Below are positions 27,201 through 64,000 of a stretch of 64,000 bases of DNA, one piece after another (positions within the stretch are counted from its first letter, which is position 1; the number at the start of each line of letters is the position of its first letter). This stretch comes from Littorina saxatilis. Its lineage: Eukaryota; Mollusca; Gastropoda; Littorinimorpha; Littorinidae. A model generated the notes under the pieces. It was not told where the DNA came from, searched no databases, and saw nothing but the letters and a program-made list of their open reading frames with translations. The position numbers and the translations under genes were made by a program. The DNA lies in contig NC_090261.1 of assembly GCF_037325665.1 (NCBI RefSeq), forward strand, positions 29,750,515-29,814,514, written 5' to 3'.

Positions 27201-28380
27201 GCACTATCATATATTTTTTTGAGTCCATGATGTATTTATTGAGCTATAAAAATACAACATATATACCCATACTGAAGTAACAGAGACAAAGAAGGGAGGT
27301 CATGGGATATATATATATACATTATGATGTATAGTTACCATACTGAAAAATTGAATGTAATGATTTTCAACTGAAGAAGAAATGTGTGTGTTTGTCAAAC
27401 CATGACGTGACATTTTAACAATCACAACAAGTCAGAAACTAGCTGTCACACAGTGGCGTGACCAAACAAAAAGTGAAAAACTCTTCTTTACATCTGTGTC
27501 AATTTTCTCCGACAGTTCCTGCATTTCTTCAGAGATAGCCTTGACCTTGTCTGCCAAGGTTGTTGTGACGTCAAAGCTGGGTTCAAAGGTGGTGAAAGTA
27601 GCGGAGGCACCAGAGGTGGCTGAGTGGATCTCCATTTTAAGTTCTTCCATGCGCCTCCCCAGCATACTTAGCTTTTCGTTGATCTCCTCCCTCTCCATTT
27701 GTCCTGAAATCCACACTTCATGAAAACGCTAAGTTCAAATGTTGACAAACATCTTTGGGTATCAGGCGTACTGATGGCTGTTACTGAGTTAGCATACTGT
27801 GTGTATAATTATAATTACCATGTACATAGGTGCAACTGCAGTTGTACACCTTATCAAGATTCCAATTCAAACTTTGAGGGTCAAATGTGCATGAAACATT
27901 GCTTCATGTGTGTGTGTGTTTTGACTGTAAAAAGGATGTTTAAAGTTCCATCATAATAATATTAATAGATTAAGTTTCCTAAGCATGGTCAACACAAACC
28001 TGACCTTGGACCTGGAGTTGGACCCTTCTTCTTTCCAATGATGCCCACGATCACGATAATGATCATTCTGGCATGAAAATAACCATAACCTATTGACCGA
28101 TTTCTCTCAAAAACTCTGAAAAATGCATGTTATCAACCAAGCAAACGCACTGCATCATGGCTTTCTTCCAAAGTGAAAGTATCTACAGAGTGAATTAAAA
28201 TGTACTTGTGAGTGTGATCAAAGGTTCCCCTCAGAAGCTGACGTGTTTTTTTTTACGTGTTGCTGTTTCAGTGTTTGACGTGCCAAGTCGCCAAATTTAA
28301 CCCTCCACAAAAGATTAGGTTATAAACACTCTCTCTGCCTTACCTGCCGATGACAGAACTTCAGCGACAAACGAAGCCAT
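10888..28380 (-). CDS. ZW10: ZW10 kinetochore and ER-Golgi tethering protein, complete
   Basis: Eleven coding exons, in transcript order: 28344-28380, 27492-27703, 25501-25725, 22799-23023, 16250-16582, 15434-15694, 15012-15154, 14225-14400, 13645-13845, 11712-11846 and 10888-11279. All junctions are GT/AG and all phases match. The total is 2340 nt, or 779 residues, the length I recall for human ZW10. The protein starts [13 protein letters not shown]. Diagnostic blocks include [35 protein letters not shown] and the C-terminal [18 protein letters not shown] ... [17 protein letters not shown]. In the family, ZW10 joins ROD and Zwilch (RZZ complex) to recruit Spindly and dynein to kinetochores, and acts with NAG/RINT1 in Golgi-ER tethering. 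Intron 3 holds a nested gene and intron 4 a DIRS copy, both on the ZW10 strand; the other introns hold SINE, LINE and MITE pieces. No coding damage is visible. Confidence 0.96.
12621..13060 (+). mobile_element. SINE, head B plus body 1
   Basis: The head, GGACTGGGTGGCCGAGTGG with B-box-like GCGAGTTCGACCC, resembles a class II tRNA (serine/leucine type). The body, from GTGTACACTACATTGGGG onward, matches the SINE at 2448-2855, which has a different head. The 3' end is a diverged 'cgcgatataagacttc' tail. It lies in ZW10 intron 9. Confidence 0.8.
13130..13592 (+). mobile_element. 5'-truncated non-LTR retrotransposon (LINE) 3' end
   Basis: The reading frame ends at TAG 13278-13280 with [20 protein letters not shown] followed by [11 protein letters not shown]. 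This is the typical C-terminal tail of jockey/CR1/L2-type reverse transcriptase proteins (family level inferred). About 240 bases of 3' UTR follow, then GAACTGTACCCACGGAAT, a GCGCTATATAAGC motif and (ATTG)n. That tail is shared with the SINEs at 2448, 22637 and 50272, making this LINE clade a likely source of their replication machinery. Confidence 0.78.
13876..14003. mobile_element. short pogo-like MITE in ZW10 intron 8
   Basis: The interior repeats 'ggtcttaaaa' motifs between ends resembling ACCGTGGGACACCCC and GCACTGTACC. It is a diverged relative of the copy at 16705-16856. Confidence 0.5.
16003..16085. repeat. possible SINE tail fragment
   Basis: A (AAT)n run followed by 'tttttagcgctgttcaccgcc' and 'gcactttacatt' resembles the AGCGC...CTTTACAT tails of invertebrate SINEs, such as the one at 49557-49620. 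It is too short to classify. Confidence 0.35.
16705..16856. mobile_element. pogo-like MITE, about 150 bp
   Basis: The left end is TAGTAGAACCTCCC and the right end GGGTTCCACTGTA, an imperfect inverted repeat with a TA at each edge. The interior is pyrimidine-rich with 'aagaccc' and 'tttacctcca' motifs. It is short and non-coding, in ZW10 intron 4. Confidence 0.7.
17347..18818 (-). pseudogene. tyrosine recombinase remnant of the broken DIRS copy
   Basis: Minus-strand pieces at 17347-17562 and 18378-18818 resemble the C-terminal and N-terminal parts of the recombinase of the whole copy, for example [20 protein letters not shown] and [20 protein letters not shown]. The remnant is broken. Confidence 0.75.
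20212..21229. repeat. 191-bp tandem repeat inside the broken DIRS copy
   Basis: Four copies begin at 20212, 20647, 20848 and 21039, each opening with CTAAATGCCGTTTTCC or a close variant and containing CACTGCGCTGGACAACTT. The last two are almost identical with a 191-base period. The third-last is about 201 bases, and the first is separated by about 250 bases of other sequence. No equivalent is seen in the whole DIRS copy. Confidence 0.85.
21246..22058 (-). pseudogene. Gag-like remnant of the broken DIRS copy
   Basis: The minus-strand start region near 22058 reads MADNAKKRC, matching the MADNADGKR start of the Gag-like gene at 4337. The piece at 21246-21959 carries [20 protein letters not shown], close to the same block of the whole copy. 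The remnant is broken. Confidence 0.8.
22637..22718 (+). repeat. tail-1 fragment (SINE or LINE 3' end)
   Basis: GCGCTTAGAACTGTACCCAC, then GGAATACGCGCGATATAAGC and (ATTG)n, match the LINE 3' end at 13525-13592 and the SINE tail at 2448-2855. No head is recognisable upstream. Confidence 0.7.
23555..25127 (-). CDS. nested three-exon gene in ZW10 intron 3, function unknown
   Basis: In transcript order the exons are 24712-25127, 24042-24168 and 23555-23692. Donors and acceptors are GT/AG, phases agree, and the TAA stop is at 23555-23557. The 226-residue protein has no signal peptide or membrane segment that I can see. Residues 1-100 start [15 protein letters not shown] and are mixed. Around residue 120 lies [18 protein letters not shown]. 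The second half carries [20 protein letters not shown] and [12 protein letters not shown], and ends [17 protein letters not shown]. The NAFxxLM and LWYxxxHH...IPxxFxxFxGYN pattern reminds me of uncharacterised, multi-copy proteins in cnidarian and mollusc genomes; this is recollection, not a search result. Both acceptors sit downstream of long CT tracts on the sense strand. The ATG is the first in frame, just after an A-rich stretch. It could be a host gene nested by chance or a gene carried by the inverted-repeat unit. Confidence 0.72.
23797..23881. repeat. (GA)n microsatellite
   Basis: A perfect GA run of about 85 bases, which is a CT tract on the strand of the nested gene, about 105 bases upstream of its exon 3 acceptor. 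Confidence 0.95.
24205..24276. repeat. (GA)n microsatellite
   Basis: A perfect GA run of about 70 bases, which is a CT tract on the nested gene's strand, about 36 bases upstream of its exon 2 acceptor. It probably serves as, or adds to, the polypyrimidine tract. Confidence 0.95.
25993..26150. repeat. palindromic (foldback) repeat in ZW10 intron 2
   Basis: Arms of about 50 bases (25993-26042 and 26101-26150) are near-perfect inverted copies. They share GGTTTTTTATATGGCTTGTA and the adjoining CAGTCAAGACCCAGC, around a spacer of roughly 58 bases. The sequence from 26150 to about 27200 is unlike the flanks and may belong to the same element, but I see no coding domain there. Confidence 0.75.
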
Positions 28381-28826
28381 TGCTGAATAATGTTTGTTTA
28401 GCTTCTAAAAAATAAAAAATATGTTTAAGTTTTCTGTTCCTTTTGAAGGCACATTTCCAAGCGCCAACAATAACTTCCGGTGAGTGCTCTTTTGGAAGAG
28501 AAGACAACATTATTGTTGACGACGGAAAGTCTCGGCGTATCAAACCAAGAAAACAAAAAAATGCCAGAAAAGCAGCTTTAAGCAAAGAATATTGCCTATT
28601 TACGTTCCTAGGCTAGATTAACTTATTTTTAAACGGCCCAAATTCACACCAAAATATCCGTTTAGTCATTAATCAATGTAATGTTTTTAACACATTTAGG
28701 CAAACCAAGTCTATAAGTAAACAAGATGGCTGACTTGAGAATCAAGCGTACATGAAAAACGAAGTTTGTTTGGTCTCTTCGTCAGTACATGCCACCCATT
28801 TGACTCCCATATACCGACACTAAACA
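28381..28826. promoter_or_regulatory. shared promoter region between ZW10 and the coiled-coil gene
   Basis: The two start codons face away from each other across 446 bases, so both 5' UTRs and core promoters must lie here or in the first introns. I see no clear TATA box in the right place. The segment contains 'acaagatggctgac' near 28720, which includes a CAAGATGGC motif of the YY1 type (inferred). It has no other feature I can name. Confidence 0.55.
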
Positions 28827-58867
<30,041 letters not shown>

Positions 58868-59558
58868 TTACTCAGTTTAATTTATAGTATGGTGATGAGA
58901 TAAGTGGTGAATCCCATCCCCTCCCCTCCACCCCCATTCCCTCCTCTCCCTCCCGATCCCCCAAGGCACTTTCCATACACCCAACCCATAGTCACAGTAT
59001 TAGCTCGCACCACAAAGTAACAAGCTAATGATTGCTTTTTACATTTGTTTTTAATGACACCATGCTTTTTTATTAAGCATGCATGGTTTTTTTCACTCAA
59101 GAAAAAAGACAGTGTAATTTTCAAGCCAAACTTAAAAAACAACTGTGAACAATATACAATTTTCCAATGCATAACAGTGGAGGAAGACAGTGTCCGAAGA
59201 CTATGAACAGTACAAAAGTACATGCATTTTGTACATTCATTTATGTGTCATAATGCATTTATTTATTAAGAACAGAATTGAAGTGTTTTGGTCTTTTGAT
59301 GTGTTTTGTTTCGTTAAATTCTAGGTACATTAATGAAGCTAAAAGTAATTCCGTCCAAATCTTTTTTTCTCAAGTTTTGTTATTGTTTTTTTACAATTTT
59401 GTTTTCTATAAATGTCTGTGATAATGGTCACTGCTGACGTAATCTTTGTACATTCCAATGAAGTAAAGAAAAAGAAGTGTGACTAGTGTGTGTGTATGTG
59501 TCATTGTAAACACCTTGCATCTATTGCCTCTCTGTGAGTGTGTGTATAAAAAATGTGT

Positions 59559-59618
<60 letters not shown>

Positions 59619-61590
59619 GATCACACCAGTTTTTCTAACAATACAGTTAAATATTGGCATCTGACAACCAAGTTCAATAAGTTGTTTCGTACAAGGAAAT
59701 ATACATTTCGGGCCACAAAAAGTCAATGTTTCTGATTCCCTGACCGAAACAAAATTAACAATGACAAAACTCCATTTTGCAGACTGTTACATTGTACAAG
59801 TAAAGGTACTCTTCTCCGACATCCTGGGAACACAGCTTGCATGATTTCTGGTCAATAATTAGTCACATATGCGCCTCTGTAAATAATTGATAAACTTCAA
59901 TCAGAAGAAAAAATGAACCAATTTAACCTGACCCATATTTTAGTTCAAACAATTTATTCAGAAAATTACAGATAACAATGCTGCATACAATCTGTAGCAG
60001 GTTCAAAAAACAGATCATTCAGCCAAGGTGTGGTAGGTTTGATACTTGATGGAATAATTCTCGATTATGATGTTGATGAGCTGATTATGATGTGTTAAAG
60101 ACTCTCTCTGAACTATCACTTGCGGACATACACACAAAGACACTCAAGTCTTACACTCCATTCCGCCCACAACAGATGTGACAAAAGCAGAAAATACTGG
60201 CATGGCATACATTTTTCTGTGTTTCTTCCCTCCTCATCTTTGCCAACCCGATCTGAAGCCGGGTGGCACAAAACAAAGCACAAAGAACTAGATCTTCTCA
60301 GTGTTTGGATATCACAACAACAAAAACTGCCTCTCTCTCCTGTGCGTGGCTCTCAAAGTTCTCTCTTTCACATAGCATGTGCAAACTCAAATCAGAATTT
60401 TGCTTGGAAAACTGGCATCCAATTAAAATCTTAGTAACCATTACTAACACAACATTCCAAGATGATACCACGTTTCCTTGGTTAAAGACAAGAAGGCGGG
60501 GGGGGGGGGGGGGGGGGGGGGGGGGGTAAATAGAAAAGAACCTCCCAGCCCAGCTAGCTGCTGACAGGCTTCTTTGATGCCTTATCAGTATCAAAGGATA
60601 CCGTCTGCACATTTCCCCAAACTGGAGGGCAGTCAAGCGTCACATTGCATAATACCACCCCTGCAGACAGGCTTGCCTGCCTCACTTCCTAGCATATAAT
60701 CACGTCATGTCCCAAAGAGACGCCAGTTCTGGGGACAGAAAAACCAAGGTAGCATAGCATAGCCTGCCTCAGACACAAGTGGCAGTGCTCCATCCATTAA
60801 GAAAATTGCTCCACCCAAAGCGTGACTGTTAATTGCCTGCAGCTGTTCTAAAATGGATACGGCTAGTGTATATTCGTACTTTAAGTTAAAGAATAATGAA
60901 TAGACACAAAACACAAATGCATTGGCAACAATTAAATACTAAACTGGACCATGACAATAGCTTAACTCTAATTTACTGGTGACAGTTGGATCACCCTGTC
61001 ACAAATCAATTTAATAAATGGAGCACAACAAGCAAAGCTTATACACGTGCTCTTAAAAAGCAATACAATATCTGATTGGCGGACGATACGGGGATCTGTA
61101 GAAGGGGAATTAAGGAAGGAGGAAAAAACCCACCCAAAATACATACATATAAAAGCAACAACATCAAAAACAGAATAAGACTAACAACATAAAAAATTAA
61201 ACACACACTCACACACACACACACGTCGTCCACATTAGAAATTCATTCTGAATCGGATAATAACATTAAATAAACATACCTCATAGAGTCAATAAACATG
61301 TATACAAGGTAAATTAATAATCACCCAAACCGTTTGCTGGATGCAATGCACCTATACAACTGGTCAAACATTAATTTATTTTCGACGATTATTTGTCTCT
61401 ATGGTATTGCCATATAAAAACGACCCTAATTTTCTTGGGCTTTTCATTGAAAACAAACATTTTATTTTCTTGGCCTTACATCCCAACTCCTCTGCAGTTA
61501 CACTTCTACCAATATTTACACAACACTTTTCTGCAGGTTCAAAGGGGAAAAAACCCTGTTAGTTGTTTCTGCATGGAGAAAACCTTCATA
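58868..61590. other. 3' UTR and intergenic spacer, no gene supported
   Basis: AT-rich sequence after the coiled-coil gene stop. It holds a (GT)n run at 59558-59611 and a poly-G tract of about 28 bases near 60499. The first part is probably the 3' UTR, but I do not see a convincing AATAAA near the stop. Short open frames are unremarkable. Confidence 0.6.
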
Positions 61591-61593
61591 CCT

Positions 61594-61759
61594 TCAAAAC
61601 TTTTAACCCATTCAAACAGCTTTATTTCATGAACCAATCAACATATTTACAAAAACTAAACTGAAATGGAAAGCTGAGATGTTAACAATTCTGAAAAACA
61701 ACATGCCTACAATGTAATACTACATCCACAGTAGTAATACAGCAGTTCATAAAACATGT
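61594..61759 (-). mobile_element. extra partial copy of the mariner-like 3' end
   Basis: CAAAACTTTTAACCCATTCA through CATAAAACATG is a direct repeat of 61767-61929 with one or two changes. It covers only the non-coding end and the stop-codon region. Confidence 0.8.
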
Positions 61760-61760
61760 G

Positions 61761-62487
61761 TCTCACAAAACTTTTAACCCATTCAAACAGCTTTATTTCA
61801 TGAACCAATCAACATATTTACAAAAACTAAACTGAAATGGAAAGCTGAGATGTTAACAATTCTGAAAAACAACATGTCTACAATGTAATACTACATCCAC
61901 AGTAGTAATACAGCAGTTCATAAAACATGCTCCAGATAGCCACCGTTGCGCTGGAGGCATATTTGAGCACGGCGAGCGAAGTTGTCAATGACCCGAACAC
62001 ATTCTTCCTTTGGGATGGCCCTGATCTTCTGGGTGATGGCTTGTTTTAGTTCAGGGATGGTCTGAGGATTATTCTGGTACACATTGTCCTTCAGATAGCC
62101 CCAACGGAGTCCCTAACTGCAGCAACGTTCTCTTTTAACCCATATAACCTTGCATAATTTTGTCAATTTTAATGCCTCAGACCATCCCTGAACTAAAACA
62201 AGCCATCACCCAGAAGATCAGGGCCATCCCAAAGGAAGAATGTGTTCGGGTCATTGACAACTTCGCTCGCCGTGCTCAAATATGCCTCCAGCGCAACGGT
62301 GGCTATCTGGAGCATGTTTTATGAACTGCTGTATTACTACTGTGGATGTAGTATTACATTGTAGGCATGTTGTTTTTCAGAATTGTTAACATCTCAGCTT
62401 TCCATTTCAGTTTAGTTTTTGTAAATATGTTGATTGGTTCATGAAATAAAGCTGTTTGAATGGGTTAAAAGTTTTGTGAGACACCCT
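61761..62487. mobile_element. inverted pair of Tc1/mariner-type transposase 3' ends
   Basis: The left arm (61761-62067, minus) and right arm (62175-62482, plus) are near-identical inverted copies around a 107-base spacer. Each encodes the transposase C-terminus PQTIPELKQAITQKIRAIPK ... RRAQICLQRNGGYLEHVL and a stop. Each ends outward in the terminal motif TTTTGTGAGACA(CCCTG). The left arm extends further inward, with LRWGYLKDNVYQNN. No DDE residues are left. The family is inferred from the C-terminal pattern and the AGGGTGTCTCA-type end. Confidence 0.78.
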
Positions 62488-62548
62488 GTATCTCATGGTT
62501 CAAAGTTGCCTGTGTGAATGCCAAGGAGCATTTTACTTCTTTTTTTCC

Positions 62549-62750
62549 TACGGTACAATGGAGATGGCCCTCCTTTGAAGAACAAAAACATCTGAGAAAA
62601 CCAGGTCTTAAAAAAGAGGTAGTCTTAAAATGATGGTAGATTTACAGAGATTATGAACAGAAAATGTTAAAAAGTAAGGTCAAAGGGGAGGGGAAGGTGT
62701 CTTTATTTGAGGGGTCTTAAAAAAGGGGGGGAGGGTTTCACCGTATTACC
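62549..62750. mobile_element. pogo-like MITE
   Basis: 'acggtacaatggagatggcc' to 'gggtttcaccgtatta', with interior 'aggtcttaaaa' and 'ggggtcttaaaaaaggggg' motifs. A relative of 62969-63516 in the opposite sense. The segment after it (62755-62885) repeats 'gaggacacct' motifs and is also seen in diverged form near 30300-30500. Confidence 0.6.
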
Positions 62751-62968
62751 TGCCGTACGAAGCTCTAGTGAGAGGACACCTCCCAACAATAGGACATTTA
62801 TATTGGAGTTTATTGACCTGAGGAGAGTGTAGCCGTCACGAAAGGACACCTGTGGTGTTGGGACAGTTTTAGCTAGTCCCAAAGGTGTCATGTTATCACA
62901 TGTATCATTGTACAAGGTAGGTAATGTAATATGTAAATGAAATGTTAGAAGCGGTGTGAATGCATAGT

Positions 62969-63516
62969 AAACGGTGGAACCCCCTTTTCAAGACCCCCCC
63001 AAATTAAGACTCCCTCCCTTTTAAGACCTGGTTTTCTGCTCAGACTTTCTGTTCTTCTTCTTCTTCTGCGTTCGTCGGCTGAAACTCCCGAGTGGGATTT
63101 TACGTGTATGACCGTTTTTTACCCCGCCATTTAGGCAGCCATACGCCGTTTTCGGAGGAAGCATGCTGGGTATTTTCGTGTTTCTATAACCCACCAAACT
63201 CTGACATGGATTACAGGATCTTTTTCGTGCGCATTTGAATGGTCTTGTGCTTGCGTGTACACACTGGGGTGTTCGGACACCGAGGAGAGTCTGCACACAA
63301 AGTTGACTCTGAGAAATAAATCTCTCGCCGAACGTGGGGACGAACTCACGCTGACAGCGGCCAACTGGATACAAATCCAGCGCGCTACCGACTGAGCTAC
63401 ATCCCCGCCCAGACTTTCTTTACCTCTGTACATTTACCTCCATTTTAAGACTCCCTCCTTTCATAAGACGTGATTATCCCAGATTTGTGGAGGCCCTTAA
63501 AGGGGGTTCCACTGTA
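62969..63516. mobile_element. pogo-like MITE split by a SINE
   Basis: Ends are ACGGTGGAACCCCC and GGGGGTTCCACTGT. The MITE parts are 62969-63050 and 63410-63516; together they are like 16705-16856. The SINE at 63051-63409 lies between them. Confidence 0.8.
63051..63409 (-). mobile_element. SINE, head A plus tail 2, inserted in the MITE
   Basis: Minus-strand head GGGCGGGGATGTAGCTCAG, middle GTGTACACGCAAGCACAAGA, tail GAAACACGAAAATACCCAGC and (GAA)n. The perfect 10-bp duplication CAGACTTTCT lies at 63041-63050 and 63410-63419. It is a close sibling of the SINE at 39521. Confidence 0.92.
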
Positions 63517-63519
63517 TTG

Positions 63520-64000
63520 TGCTTTCTTCCAGCAGTGACTGCACTCAACATTGTACTTTGAACTTCATACGGATGCTACTTTATTTTTAGAACGAGCCGT
63601 TTGAGCAACATGATAGAAGCAGAGAATGCCTACTGTCCGATATCTGTTGCTACAGGAGCTACACCTCTACTGTCCAAGGCTAAACAAGAGGAACGTATGC
63701 ACCCGACTCTCCATCATGATCAAAGTCTTGCTCGATGTTTATGAGAGAGCAGAAAAATGTGCACAGCAAGTCAACATCATGCTGCTGGCAAGTTCCAGAG
63801 TCTCCCAGGGTGACACCAAGCAGCTCTTTGGGGCACCTCACTGCACGATGATCTCTTGTCCGTAGCAACTTCGGGACATGCTCACCGTCTGCAAGTAAGG
63901 TCACCACTGAAGCTGGTGAACGGAGCGCACTATGGCTGATGCAGTGCTGCCTCAGATCGGAGACCTGGGTCCCAGCAGGAATCACTACCAGAGTGCTTTG
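63520..64000. other. unassigned sequence at the right edge
   Basis: GC content rises and the texture changes after 63590. There are open frames on both strands (63626-63865 plus, 63680-63985 minus), but no domain, splice pattern or repeat that I recognise. It could be part of a gene or element that continues beyond the window. Confidence 0.4.

Noticed and set aside
63626-63985. Gene at the right edge on either strand
   Set aside because: Frames on both strands overlap, and neither shows a recognisable domain or splice structure within the window; left as unassigned.

Overview
The window looks like nuclear DNA of a lophotrochozoan animal, most likely a marine gastropod mollusc. This is an inference from intron-rich animal genes, several tRNA-headed SINE families, a DIRS retrotransposon, and abundant CA/GT and GA/CT microsatellites and foldback elements. 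No species can be fixed from the sequence alone.

Three host genes form the backbone. (1) Bases 1-3656, plus strand: the last five coding exons of RTF1, a Paf1-complex transcription elongation factor. (2) Bases 10888-28380, minus strand: a complete 11-exon ZW10 gene (kinetochore RZZ / ER-Golgi tethering subunit), predicted at 779 residues. (3) Bases 28827-58867, plus strand: a complete gene of 25 or 26 coding exons for a long coiled-coil protein, tentatively CCDC175/CCDC178-like. One in-frame 90-nt exon looks skippable. ZW10 and the coiled-coil gene are head to head, with 446 bp between their start codons.

The rest is mobile or repetitive. A DIRS-type tyrosine-recombinase retrotransposon that looks whole (3903-9645) lies between RTF1 and ZW10. 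A second DIRS copy (16921-22493) sits in ZW10 intron 4; it has matching ends but a broken interior containing a 191-bp tandem repeat. ZW10 intron 3 holds a separate spliced three-exon gene (23555-25127, 226 residues, same strand). It is bracketed by a long inverted repeat at 23260-23293 and 25321-25352, so it may be a mobile unit with an uncharacterised gene. This is the most unusual item in the window.

Other elements are a P-type DNA transposon relic with a perfect 34-bp terminal inverted repeat, broken by a 420-bp palindrome (45675-47452), and a 1.17-kb pogo/Tigger-like element (52074-53240) with short relatives across the window. There are also an inverted pair of mariner 3' ends (61761-62487), two copies of an 856-bp repeat, and several SINEs that recombine a small set of tRNA-like heads and tails. 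One SINE tail matches the 3' end of a LINE fragment at 13130-13592. The last 5 kb (58868-64000) holds no gene that can be supported.
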